This document shows, in pieces, positions 7,122 to 15,226 of a stretch of 64,000 nt of DNA (the stretch's first letter is position 1; every line of letters begins with the position of its first letter). This stretch comes from Leadbetterella lacunae. Lineage in GTDB: Bacteria; Bacteroidota; Bacteroidia; Cytophagales; Spirosomataceae. The stretch is from the NCBI RefSeq assembly GCF_042649125.1, contig NZ_JBHRYQ010000001.1:3968001-4032000 (forward strand). Reading direction: 5' to 3'. The notes below the pieces were generated by a model. It did no database searches, was not told where the DNA came from, and saw nothing but the letters and a program-made list of their open reading frames with translations. Position numbers and translations under genes: made by a program.

Positions 7122-8471
7122 TTATTTTTTTGCGAGTTCAAGAGCTTGAGTAGTGATATAATATTTCAAAAGCATGTTGGGTACTTCCCATGCAGGCAGT
7201 TTGTTGGCATCATAATAGTGTAAAAAACGCTCCATTACTTCTCCAAAATGCGACTCATGCCCGGTTCTGAATTTTGCCGGAATGTTTATCAAATAGCCCG
7301 ATTCAGTTTTGGTGTAGCCAAGGCCTTCGTAAGTTTTGCTTAATGTTTCAATCGCTTTTTTGACATCAGCTTCTGAAAGATTTTTAGAATTTATGCTGAG
7401 TTGTGGAAGAGCATCTGTCTGCGTAATTTCGATTTCACTTTTTGTGCCTCTTATGATTGAGTAGTGCGTATCGCCGCCTTTGTCGGTGCTATAATTCCAG
7501 ATAACTCGCACTTTGGCATGGTGTCCTTTTAGTGTATAATCTATTTCGCCGTTGGCAAATATTTGCAAAGTATTAGGGTCGCTGAGGTTGTTTTTCATAT
7601 ATGCCGGAAAGGCCTTTTCGCCTGTAATGGTGCTAAACTGGTCCAATGTCATGTTAGTAGCCCATCTTTTTGCTTTCAAGAGTTTTGCATCTTGTATCTG
7701 AAGAGCGGTTTCCGGAAATGCCGCCCATTGCACTAAATCTACCAAGTGAGTAGTAACATCTACTATGCCTTCGCCCTGCTGTTTGGTGTCCATAAACCAA
7801 GACGGTCGAATGAGCGGAGCACCAGAAACGAATTTGTAAAAATGATGCACACTTTCTTTAACTATGGCTGGTTTTTCTAAAGTGCCTTCCTGTAGTTTAC
7901 CGAATATCTCAGGCATTTGAGAAAGTTCCTTTTGTAATACCGTCGTGATTTCAGAACGCTCCGTCATGATGTCATAAAGCAAAACATTGTTTTGTTTCGC
8001 CACCTTAAAAGCTTCTTTTAGTTGCTCGTAGCCTTTGGCGTCAATACACATCGGTTTATCGGCCAATACATTCATGCCTGCTTTTACGGTAGCCAATATT
8101 GATGCGGTTTTTTTAGCATTATTGCCTGACATTACCACTACATCGCCTTTCTTTTCAGAAATCATCTTCTCGAAATAGTCCAGTCCTTCGTACACGTTTT
8201 CGTGCCAATGTGTTGGGTTTTCTGAACGCGAGTTATATGCATTTATACGGGCCAAATGTTGCTCTAGTTCGGCACCTTTGGGTGCATACACATAAACTTC
8301 AGGCGACACTCCTTTTAAGTCTGTTTTTTGAACCAAGGCCGCATGGAAATGCCCCGGGTCTAGTGTTACTATTTTCAAGTCTGTTTTTTGATTATTGGCT
8401 TTCTTTTTAGGGGTGTTTTGGGCAGAAATGCTATGAAAACCCAGTAGAGCCAAGATGAGATATTTGTACAT
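7122..8471 (-). CDS. Exported Gfo/Idh/MocA-type oxidoreductase
   Basis: The 449-residue product begins with a probable signal peptide (MYKYLILALLGFHSISAQ) and a Lys-rich linker. It continues with a nucleotide-binding domain of the Gfo/Idh/MocA family. The dinucleotide region is unusual (VTLDPGHFHAALVQ, without a standard GxGxxG), followed by VVMSGNNAKKTASI and the family-typical LADKPMC. The C-terminal half (ESVHHFYKFVSG, DVTTHLVDLVQW) matches the 'putative oxidoreductase C-terminal' subgroup seen in Bacteroidota. Substrate is unknown; family members act on sugars or inositols. Export would place it in the periplasm, which is odd for a nicotinamide enzyme unless the cofactor is tightly bound. 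It forms an operon with the SDR gene. Confidence 0.75.
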   Translation of the reverse strand: MYKYLILALLGFHSISAQNTPKKKANNQKTDLKIVTLDPGHFHAALVQKTDLKGVSPEVYVYAPKGAELEQHLARINAYNSRSENPTHWHENVYEGLDYFEKMISEKKGDVVVMSGNNAKKTASILATVKAGMNVLADKPMCIDAKGYEQLKEAFKVAKQNNVLLYDIMTERSEITTVLQKELSQMPEIFGKLQEGTLEKPAIVKESVHHFYKFVSGAPLIRPSWFMDTKQQGEGIVDVTTHLVDLVQWAAFPETALQIQDAKLLKAKRWATNMTLDQFSTITGEKAFPAYMKNNLSDPNTLQIFANGEIDYTLKGHHAKVRVIWNYSTDKGGDTHYSIIRGTKSEIEITQTDALPQLSINSKNLSEADVKKAIETLSKTYEGLGYTKTESGYLINIPAKFRTGHESHFGEVMERFLHYYDANKLPAWEVPNMLLKYYITTQALELAKK

Positions 8472-8495
8472 ATTTTTATTTAGATTGAATATTTA

Positions 8496-8503
8496 CAAAC
8501 CTA
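8496..8503 (-). promoter_or_regulatory. Possible -7 element for the Gfo/Idh-SDR operon
   Basis: Read on the minus strand, the sequence is TAGGTTTG, a perfect match to TAnnTTTG. It lies 25 bp upstream of the ATG at 8471. No TTG is found at the expected -33 distance, so the call is tentative. Confidence 0.4.
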
Positions 8504-8689
8504 AGGTATTTTTTCAGAAACTCGAATTTCTATTTTTTTAATTAATGGTGATATTTTGCCGAATCACTTATTTGCCAAAGACTTAATCGTGAATTATTAA
8601 CCAATAAGTTAAATTTTAATTCAGTTTCGGAGTTTTTTGACCATAAACGCTATACACTCAAACTACTTTTTGGCGAGACTTTTATATTT

Positions 8690-8722
8690 GAAAAAAAAGA
8701 AATGCTGGTAGTTAGTCTACCA
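8690..8722 (-). terminator. Possible weak terminator of the M20-murQ-VWA operon
   Basis: On the minus strand a short stem TGGTAG/CTACCA (8722-8717 with 8711-8706) is followed a few bases later by a run of T. The stop codon of the VWA gene lies in the 5' arm and loop. The six-bp stem and the gap before the T-run make it weak. Confidence 0.4.
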
Positions 8723-9701
8723 AAAGGTTGCCTAGCGGCGTAATTTTTAAGAAAAAAGCAATTAGGAAAAAAGTAATGGCCCAATTGAGATACACATAGT
8801 AGTAATCCGAAACGTCTTTTTGTTGTAAGTCGCTAAATTTTGTTTTTTCTAAACTATTTATTTGTTTAAAAATTTTATCAAGGGCTTGATTGTCAGTAGC
8901 TCTAAAGAATTGGCCGTTTGCCCCTTCTGCTAGGGATTTTAATGTCCTTTCGTCAATTTTTTCTTGACTATTATTGCTTCCTATGGTAATTGTGTAAATT
9001 CTAATTCCGAAAGTTTTAGCGAGTTCAAGTGCTATTTGTGGGTCAATAGAACCAGTTGTATTGTCTCCATCGCTGATAAGGATAGTAACTTTAGATTTGC
9101 CAGGCACGTCTCTGAGTTTATTTATGCATGAAGCCAAAGCTAAGCCAAGTGCTGTGCCAGAGGTTTTTATTAAGCTCGGGTTCAGTGCGGTCAGATATTC
9201 TTTTAAAATATTGTAATCGTTTGTGAGTGGGCTCAAAGTAGCCGTTTCACCTGCAAATGCTACCAAAGCAATGCGGTCATTAACCCTTCCTGCAATAAAC
9301 TCTTTCGCTATATTTTTTGCGGCCTCAAGTCGTGTAGGTTTTAGGTCAGTAGCAAGCATAGAGTCTGAAATATCCAAACCTATGGCTATGTCAATTCCCT
9401 CGGCATATTTGTCAGGATTTTGGCTGAGCAGTTGTGGTCGTGCTAAAGCTAAAATCAAGGATGCAATTCCCAAAACAAAGAAAGCAGGTATCAGGTATCG
9501 TAGCCAAATCAAAAAGTTAGACTGGAACGAAACCTCTGAAATAGAAAGTACGAGCTTCGGTTTGTTTTGGGATGAAAATATCCAGTTAAGAAAAAATAAG
9601 ACTGGTATTAAAAACAGCAAATACAAATAATGGCTATTTGCCCACGTGAAGCCATTCAGCGTAGAAGCATAAAACCAATATAGTGAATGCCAGTTTATCA
9701 T
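8712..9701 (-). CDS. VWA domain membrane protein, BatA-like
   Basis: The 329-residue protein has two N-terminal membrane segments (about 26-42 and 68-86), a von Willebrand A domain, and a C-terminal membrane segment near 303-320. The metal-binding MIDAS is intact: DISDS at 110-114, a threonine in KTSGTALG and an aspartate in ISDGDN. This layout is that of BatA/BatB proteins, linked in Bacteroidota to aerotolerance and envelope functions. Its start codon overlaps the murQ stop by one base, so translation is probably coupled. Unusually, no MoxR ATPase, DUF58 protein or second Bat protein is adjacent; a MoxR gene is about 24 kb away at 33286. Confidence 0.82.
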   Translation of the reverse strand: MINWHSLYWFYASTLNGFTWANSHYLYLLFLIPVLFFLNWIFSSQNKPKLVLSISEVSFQSNFLIWLRYLIPAFFVLGIASLILALARPQLLSQNPDKYAEGIDIAIGLDISDSMLATDLKPTRLEAAKNIAKEFIAGRVNDRIALVAFAGETATLSPLTNDYNILKEYLTALNPSLIKTSGTALGLALASCINKLRDVPGKSKVTILISDGDNTTGSIDPQIALELAKTFGIRIYTITIGSNNSQEKIDERTLKSLAEGANGQFFRATDNQALDKIFKQINSLEKTKFSDLQQKDVSDYYYVYLNWAITFFLIAFFLKITPLGNLLVD

Positions 9702-10534
9702 TATTTATTTTCTAAATAAGCCGAAACCGCCATTCTTACACTTCCGTGTTTTAGTAGAAGTTCTTGAGCAGTGCTGTGATCGATATCGGTCTCTTGCATG
9801 ATCATTCTGGTTCCACGTTCTATCAACTTTTCGTTGCTAAGCTGCATGTCTACCATTTTGTTTCCTACTACTTTGCCAAGTTTTATCATGACTGAGGTAG
9901 AAACCATGTTTAAGACTAATTTTTGGGCTGTGCCAGATTTCATTCGGGTGCTGCCTGTTACATATTCAGGGCCCACAATCACTTCTACCGGATATTGGGC
10001 CTCGGCTGCTACTCCACTTCCTGAGTTGCAAACTATGCAGCCGGTTAGTAGTCCATTAGCGTTTGCTGCTTTAAGGCCACCTATTACATAAGGTGTACGA
10101 CCAGATGCTGCAATTCCTATCACTGTGTCTAGTGCTGTCGGCTTATATTCTTCTAAGTCTTTCCATGCTTGTTCTACATCATCTTCGGCATTTTCTACCG
10201 CTTTTCTTATAGCAGAATCTCCTCCGGCTATTAAGCCTACAACCATACCGTGCGGCACCCCATAAGTGGGAGGACACTCAGATGCGTCTACGATGCCCAG
10301 TCTTCCACTAGTGCCTGCACCAATATAAAAAAGACGGCCGCCTTGCTGCATGCGAGCCACTATTTGTGTAACCAATGCTTCTATTTTTGGCAATACTTTT
10401 TCAACTGCCAAAGGCACACTTTTGTCTTCTTGATTAATGCCAGTTAAAATCTCTAAAACTGATTTTTTTTCAAGATTATCGTGGTTAGAAGCGGCTTCTG
10501 TAGAAAGGCCGTCAAGATTAATTACATCAAGCAT
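9701..10534 (-). CDS. murQ: N-acetylmuramic acid 6-phosphate etherase
   Basis: MurQ cleaves the lactyl ether of MurNAc-6-phosphate to give GlcNAc-6-phosphate and D-lactate in cell-wall sugar recycling in the cytoplasm. The 277-residue protein contains the SIS-domain signature IGAGTSGRLG (71-80), followed by VDASECPPTYG with the conserved glutamate. A second conserved block, GPEYVTGSTRMKSGTAQK, is followed by the helical C-terminal region. It is slightly shorter than the E. coli enzyme (about 298). The gene overlaps the upstream M20 peptidase by 8 bp and the downstream VWA gene by 1 bp, so the three form one translationally coupled operon. Confidence 0.93.
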   Translation of the reverse strand: MLDVINLDGLSTEAASNHDNLEKKSVLEILTGINQEDKSVPLAVEKVLPKIEALVTQIVARMQQGGRLFYIGAGTSGRLGIVDASECPPTYGVPHGMVVGLIAGGDSAIRKAVENAEDDVEQAWKDLEEYKPTALDTVIGIAASGRTPYVIGGLKAANANGLLTGCIVCNSGSGVAAEAQYPVEVIVGPEYVTGSTRMKSGTAQKLVLNMVSTSVMIKLGKVVGNKMVDMQLSNEKLIERGTRMIMQETDIDHSTAQELLLKHGSVRMAVSAYLENK

Positions 10535-11909
10535 TTGAGAGTTCTTTGAAATATTTGTAAAATAAAGGAATGGTTTCTATTCCTTTCAAAAAGTTAAATA
10601 CACCGTAATGTTCGTTTGGCGAATGAATAGAGTCAGAGTCTAAGCCAAAGCCCAAAAGGATTGATTTTAGTCCAAGTTCTTTTTCAAACAAGGCTACTAT
10701 CGGAATACTGCCTCCACCACGAGTAGGAACAGGAGTTTTTCCGTAACCTTCCTCCATAGCTTTAAATGCTGCTTGGTACCCAATAGAGTCTGTAGGTGTT
10801 ACATATGGCTGACCACCATGATGCTTGCTTACTTTTACTTTTACTGTTTTGGGGGCTATTTTTAGGAAATGAGAAGTAAACAAATCCGAAATTTCATTCC
10901 AATCTTGGTTAGGAACCAATCGCATCGATATTTTAGCAAATGCCTTAGATGCAAGTACTGTTTTTGAACCTTCGCCAGTGTATCCGCCCCAAATTCCGTT
11001 TACGTCTAAGGTTGGTCTTATGGCCGCTCTTTCTCTGGTGGTGTATCCTTTTTCACCGTTAACTTCAGCAATGTCTAAGTCTTTTTTGTATTCGCCTAAA
11101 TTAAAAGGGGCTGCTTCTAGTGCTGCACGCTCCTCAAGACTAAGCTCTATTACTTTATCATAAAATCCTTCTACCGTTATTTTGCCATTTTCGTCATGAA
11201 GCGAAGCTATCATTTTGGTCAAAACATTGATGGGGTTATCTACCGCACCGCCATAAACTCCCGAGTGGAGGTCTTTGTTGGGCCCAGTTACTTCAACTTC
11301 CATATATGCCAATCCTCGTAGCCCGGTTTCTACCGAAGGGATGTCATTGGCAATAATAGCCGTATCTGAAATTAATATGATGTCAGCTTTTAGTTTTTCT
11401 TTATTGGCTTTTACAAAAGTGGCTAGGTTTTCAGAGCCAATTTCTTCTTCGCCTTCAAACATGATTTTTACATTGCAATTAAGCTCATTTTTGGCCACCA
11501 TGGCCTCAATCGCTTTTATATGCATATATATTTGACCTTTGTCATCACATGCTCCTCTCGCAAAAATAGCACCTTCGGGATGTAGAGCTGTTTTTTTAAT
11601 TACGGGTTCAAATGGCGGGCTATCCCAAAGATTAATAGGGTCAGCAGGTTGCACATCATAGTGTCCGTAAACCAAAATGGTTGGCAGAGACGCATCTATA
11701 AATTTCTCAGCAAAAACTATCGGATGACCGTCGGTTGGACAAATTTCGGTTTTATCCATGCCCGCTTCTTGCAGTTTTGTTTCCACAAATTGAGCTGCTG
11801 TTAGCATATCACCTTTGTGGTTAGAGTCCGCACTGATTGAAGGTATTCTTAAAAAATCAAATAGCTCGTCTAAAAATCTCTGTTTGTTTTCTGCAATGTA
11901 TGCTTTCAT
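10527..11909 (-). CDS. M20 family dipeptidase (carnosinase/CNDP-like)
   Basis: This 460-residue zinc peptidase has all the metal-site motifs of the M20 family. GHYDVQP carries H83 and the catalytic D85, and GACDDKGQ (119-126) carries the bridging aspartate. EGEEEIGS (from 152) has the general-base glutamate, ISDT follows, and DSIHSPNEH lies near the C-terminus. There is no signal peptide, so it is cytoplasmic. The inserted dimerisation domain is present in the middle. It most resembles M20 enzymes that act on dipeptides. It is the first gene of a tightly overlapping set with murQ and the VWA gene, which hints at a role in peptide or cell-wall turnover; that link is inferred from position only. 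Confidence 0.87.
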   Translation of the reverse strand: MKAYIAENKQRFLDELFDFLRIPSISADSNHKGDMLTAAQFVETKLQEAGMDKTEICPTDGHPIVFAEKFIDASLPTILVYGHYDVQPADPINLWDSPPFEPVIKKTALHPEGAIFARGACDDKGQIYMHIKAIEAMVAKNELNCNVKIMFEGEEEIGSENLATFVKANKEKLKADIILISDTAIIANDIPSVETGLRGLAYMEVEVTGPNKDLHSGVYGGAVDNPINVLTKMIASLHDENGKITVEGFYDKVIELSLEERAALEAAPFNLGEYKKDLDIAEVNGEKGYTTRERAAIRPTLDVNGIWGGYTGEGSKTVLASKAFAKISMRLVPNQDWNEISDLFTSHFLKIAPKTVKVKVSKHHGGQPYVTPTDSIGYQAAFKAMEEGYGKTPVPTRGGGSIPIVALFEKELGLKSILLGFGLDSDSIHSPNEHYGVFNFLKGIETIPLFYKYFKELSNA

Positions 11910-11992
11910 GAAGTGTATTATGTTTTTTGTTGTAAAAAGCGGAATTTACGCCACTCAAAAAAATAAAATCAAAATTAGAGTATTTTGGTCGT

Positions 11993-12034
11993 AAAAAAAA
12001 TCAGAGGCCATGGAGAAATTCCAAAGCCTCTGAT
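11993..12034 (-). terminator. Rho-independent terminator of the E1 dehydrogenase gene
   Basis: On the minus strand a perfect 9-bp stem (ATCAGAGGC with GCCTCTGAT, outer bases 12034 and 12000) is followed by eight T residues. It starts 17 bp past the stop codon of the E1 gene. Confidence 0.82.
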
Positions 12035-12051
12035 AAATTATTTTTTATATG

Positions 12052-14460
12052 TTAATATAACTCAGGAAACTTGTTTGGCCTTACCTCTCGCATGAGCTCA
12101 TAGGCAGCATCAAAAATGGTTTCAATGTTTGGTTTTGAAAAATAATCGCCGTCTGAACCATATGCAGGTCTGTGGTTTTGAGCACTGATGGCAATTGGTT
12201 TAGAGTCTAGGTAATGATAGGCATCTTGTTTGTCTAACACTTCTTGCATCATGTATGCGGTCCCACCACCTGGCATGTCTTCATCTGCAAATATTACGCG
12301 ACTTGTTTTTTTGATAGATTTCAAAATTAAATTATTGATATCAAAAGGCAGTAGGGTCTGAACGTCAATAACTTCCGCACTGATACCATGTTTTTCAAGA
12401 TCTTCGGCGGCTTCCATAACTATTCTACACATAGAGCCATAGGTAACTATCGTAAGGTCTGAGCCTTCTTTTATAACTTCTGGCACGCCTAATGGCTCAC
12501 ATATTTCGGAAAGGTTAGTCGGCAGTTTTTCTTTTAGACGATATCCGTTTAGACACTCTATAACCAATGCGGGGTCGTCACCTTTTAAGAGTGTATTATA
12601 AAATCCAGCTGCTTTTACAAAGTTTCTTGGTACTACTATGTGCATGCCTCTCAAGGCGTGAATCATAACCGCCATTGGCGAACCAGAGTGCCATATGCCT
12701 TCCAGTCGGTGTCCTCTTGTACGTACAATCAAAGGAGCTTTTTGCTTACCTACAGTTCTGTATCTTAGCGAAGCTAAGTCGTCTGTAAGCGTAGCCAAAG
12801 CATAATAGATGTAATCAAAATATTGAATTTCTACTATGGGTCTCAATCCCCTCATTGCAGCACCTACGCCTTGTCCAATAATAGTGGTTTCTCTGATTCC
12901 GGTATCGGTAATTCTTAGTTCACCGAATTTTTCTTGTAAACCTGCAAAGCCTTGATTCACATCTCCGATTTTGCCCACGTCTTCACCGAGTGCAAAAACC
13001 AAAGGATTTGTTTCAAAAATATGTTCAAAAAACGAATTAATAATTGTTCTTCCGTCTACCATTTCACTATCTGAGCTGTATTTGGCCGCAATGCCTGGTA
13101 CATGCATCGGTGAAAATTCAGATTCACTGTATAAATGATCGCTGTAACGTTGTTTGTTTTTTTCTAATAAACTATGAAGTAACTTCGAAATCTGTTTTCT
13201 AGTTTTTTCTGTTTGAGCAAGTCTTGCAGCTTTTTTCAAAGCCTTTATCCCATCTTTTCTTTGCAGGTTTTGGCCTGTACTAAGTGATTTTTTAAGAATG
13301 GCTAACTCAGCCTTGTCATTTATTTCACTTTCTATTTGTCCAAGTAGGGTTAATATCTGTTTATTCTCTACATCTGTAGCTTTCCTAAAAGCCTCCCATG
13401 CATTTTTTCTTTCTGTTTTTGCAGTTTCCTCAGCTTTTAGCCTGATTTTTTCCAAATCTGCTTCTGTAGCTATGCCTTTTTCTAAAATCCAGTTTTTAAA
13501 CTTGAGATTACAATCGTGTTCAATTTCCCATTTCAGCCTTTCACTGTCTTTGTATCTTTCATGTGAGCCTGATGCCGAGTGACCTTGAGGTTGTGTAAGT
13601 TCTGTAACATGCACAAGCACAGGTATGTGCTGGTCACGGGCAATTCTTGCTGCTTTTTGGTATGCCAAAAGCAACTTTTCATAATCCCAGCCATTTACTT
13701 TTATTATCTCTAGGCCACTACCGTTTTCATATTTAAAACCAGCTAAAGCTTCCGATATGCTGCTTTTTGTAGTTTGGTATTTTATTGGAACGGAAATTCC
13801 GTAGCCGTCGTCCCAAACCGAAACCACAAGAGGGATTTGCAAAACTCCTGCGGCATTTATAGCTTCAAAAAACATTCCTTGAGAGGTAGAAGCATCACCA
13901 ATTGTGGCAAAACACACCTCATTACCGTTTTTTGAAAAATTTGTATTTGATTTTAAATCAGGATTTTCTCTGTAGAGTTTTGAGGCATAAGCCAGTCCAA
14001 TGCTTCGAGGCATTTGCCCTGCAGTAGAAGATACATCCACTACGCCATTATAAAGTTCTGTCTGATTAAGCCATTGGCCTTTTTCGTCGAGCCATTGATT
14101 GCCAAAGTGTGCATTCATGGACCTTCCGCCCGTAAAAATATCGTGCTCGATATCGGCGTGGGCATATAGTTGAGCAAAAAACTGTTGCCATGTTAACCCT
14201 TCCGTGGCTGCTACCAAAGTTTGATCTCTATAATAGCCGGACCTGAAATCACCTTTTCTGAAAACCTTTGAGAGTGCCAACTGAGGAAGTTCTTTGCCAT
14301 CACCAAAAATCCCAAACTTTGCCCTACCCATAAACACATCTTTTCTGCCCAAAAGGCTTACAGCTCTACTTTCACATGCCAAGGCATAATCTTTTAAAAT
14401 CTCTTGTTTGCTGAGCAGTAGGTCTGTAGATGTAAAGTACTCGGTTAAAGTTTCACCCAT
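12052..14460 (-). CDS. Fused alpha/beta E1 component of a 2-oxo acid dehydrogenase
   Basis: The 802-residue protein joins an E1-alpha domain (about 1-430) to an E1-beta domain (about 460-802), the layout of Bacteroidota 2-oxoisovalerate/pyruvate-type E1 enzymes. The alpha half has the thiamine-diphosphate site, starting at GDAST (188) and ending at DDGYGIS (from 217). In textbook motifs these positions read GDG and NN, so this protein carries variants. The beta half has GEDVG, GAAMRGLRP, ALVIECLNGYRLKE and the transketolase C-terminal TVTYGSM-like block (LTIVTYGSM). It decarboxylates a 2-oxo acid and passes the acyl group to an E2 lipoyl protein. No E2 or E3 gene is in this window. The substrate (branched-chain acids or pyruvate) cannot be settled by eye. 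Confidence 0.85.
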   Translation of the reverse strand: MGETLTEYFTSTDLLLSKQEILKDYALACESRAVSLLGRKDVFMGRAKFGIFGDGKELPQLALSKVFRKGDFRSGYYRDQTLVAATEGLTWQQFFAQLYAHADIEHDIFTGGRSMNAHFGNQWLDEKGQWLNQTELYNGVVDVSSTAGQMPRSIGLAYASKLYRENPDLKSNTNFSKNGNEVCFATIGDASTSQGMFFEAINAAGVLQIPLVVSVWDDGYGISVPIKYQTTKSSISEALAGFKYENGSGLEIIKVNGWDYEKLLLAYQKAARIARDQHIPVLVHVTELTQPQGHSASGSHERYKDSERLKWEIEHDCNLKFKNWILEKGIATEADLEKIRLKAEETAKTERKNAWEAFRKATDVENKQILTLLGQIESEINDKAELAILKKSLSTGQNLQRKDGIKALKKAARLAQTEKTRKQISKLLHSLLEKNKQRYSDHLYSESEFSPMHVPGIAAKYSSDSEMVDGRTIINSFFEHIFETNPLVFALGEDVGKIGDVNQGFAGLQEKFGELRITDTGIRETTIIGQGVGAAMRGLRPIVEIQYFDYIYYALATLTDDLASLRYRTVGKQKAPLIVRTRGHRLEGIWHSGSPMAVMIHALRGMHIVVPRNFVKAAGFYNTLLKGDDPALVIECLNGYRLKEKLPTNLSEICEPLGVPEVIKEGSDLTIVTYGSMCRIVMEAAEDLEKHGISAEVIDVQTLLPFDINNLILKSIKKTSRVIFADEDMPGGGTAYMMQEVLDKQDAYHYLDSKPIAISAQNHRPAYGSDGDYFSKPNIETIFDAAYELMREVRPNKFPELY

Positions 14461-14728
14461 TTTATAGAAGTTTTATAATCTTTATGGTTTTTAGACAATG
14501 CAATTGCTAATCTTAAGACACCAAGATGGTTAAAAATGTTCAGCTAAAAAATAGTTAGCATGACAAATATATATGTAAAATTAAAGTTATTTTTTTAATT
14601 TCAAACATTATTCACCTGCTTTTGTGTATTGTTAATACATTGTTAAAAATTTTAACTAATAAAAGAATGGTACTTACTTTGCATTCATAAGTTCAAGAAA
14701 AATATTGTAAACAAATAAATTTAATAAG

Positions 14729-15121
14729 ATGAAAAAATTCTTTTTTACTCTAGTTAGTGTTTTTGTATTCGCTGCTGCTACGCATGCTCAAGGTGTATTG
14801 AAGTTTAACAAAGAAACGCATGACTTCGGAACATTGAAGGAAGGTCCTTTGGCAACTTACAATTTTGAAGTATCTAACACTGGTACAGCTCCTGTGGTAA
14901 TCACAAATGCTCAAGCATCATGTGGATGTACTACTCCTGAGTGGTCTAAAGAGCCAATAATGCCAGGTGCTAAGTCGGTGATCAAAGTAGGTTATAACAC
15001 ATCTGGACGTCCAGGTAACTTTACTAAAACCATCACTGTAATGAGCAATGCTGAAAACGGTACTACCATCCTAACTATCAAAGGAAATGTAACTCCAAAA
15101 ACAGCGGGTTCAGGTAAGTAA
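14729..15121 (+). CDS. Secreted DUF1573 protein
   Basis: The product is 130 residues with a signal peptide (MKKFFFTLVSVFVFAAATHAQ). It contains a single DUF1573 domain, an immunoglobulin-like beta-sandwich, shown by FNKETHDFGTLKEG, YNFEVSNTGTAPVVITNAQ, ASCGCTTPEW and PGAKSVIKVGYNTSGRPG. The CGCT motif is the most conserved part of the family. The function is not known; proteins of this family are abundant in the Bacteroidota periplasm. A strong terminator follows, so it is a single-gene unit. The upstream 268 bp is AT-rich; TTACTTTG at 14674-14681 differs from the -7 consensus by one base and lacks a well-spaced -33. Confidence 0.88.
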   Translation: MKKFFFTLVSVFVFAAATHAQGVLKFNKETHDFGTLKEGPLATYNFEVSNTGTAPVVITNAQASCGCTTPEWSKEPIMPGAKSVIKVGYNTSGRPGNFTKTITVMSNAENGTTILTIKGNVTPKTAGSGK

Positions 15122-15144
15122 TTTTCCTGCCAAAGATTTTAAGA

Positions 15145-15175
15145 GGCCAGTCAATATTTTGATTGGTCTTTTTTT
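15145..15175 (+). terminator. Rho-independent terminator after the DUF1573 gene
   Basis: A 10-bp stem (GGCCAGTCAA with TTGATTGGTC, two G-T pairs, loop TATT) is followed directly by seven T residues. Confidence 0.85.
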
Positions 15176-15226
15176 ATGCATTTTTGATTTTGCTTTAGTA
15201 TATTTAAAAAAATAACCTTCAGCACT

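Noticed and set aside
14674..14681. TTACTTTG as a promoter element of the DUF1573 gene
   Set aside because: It differs from TAnnTTTG in the second base, and the nearest upstream TTG is more than 30 bp away.
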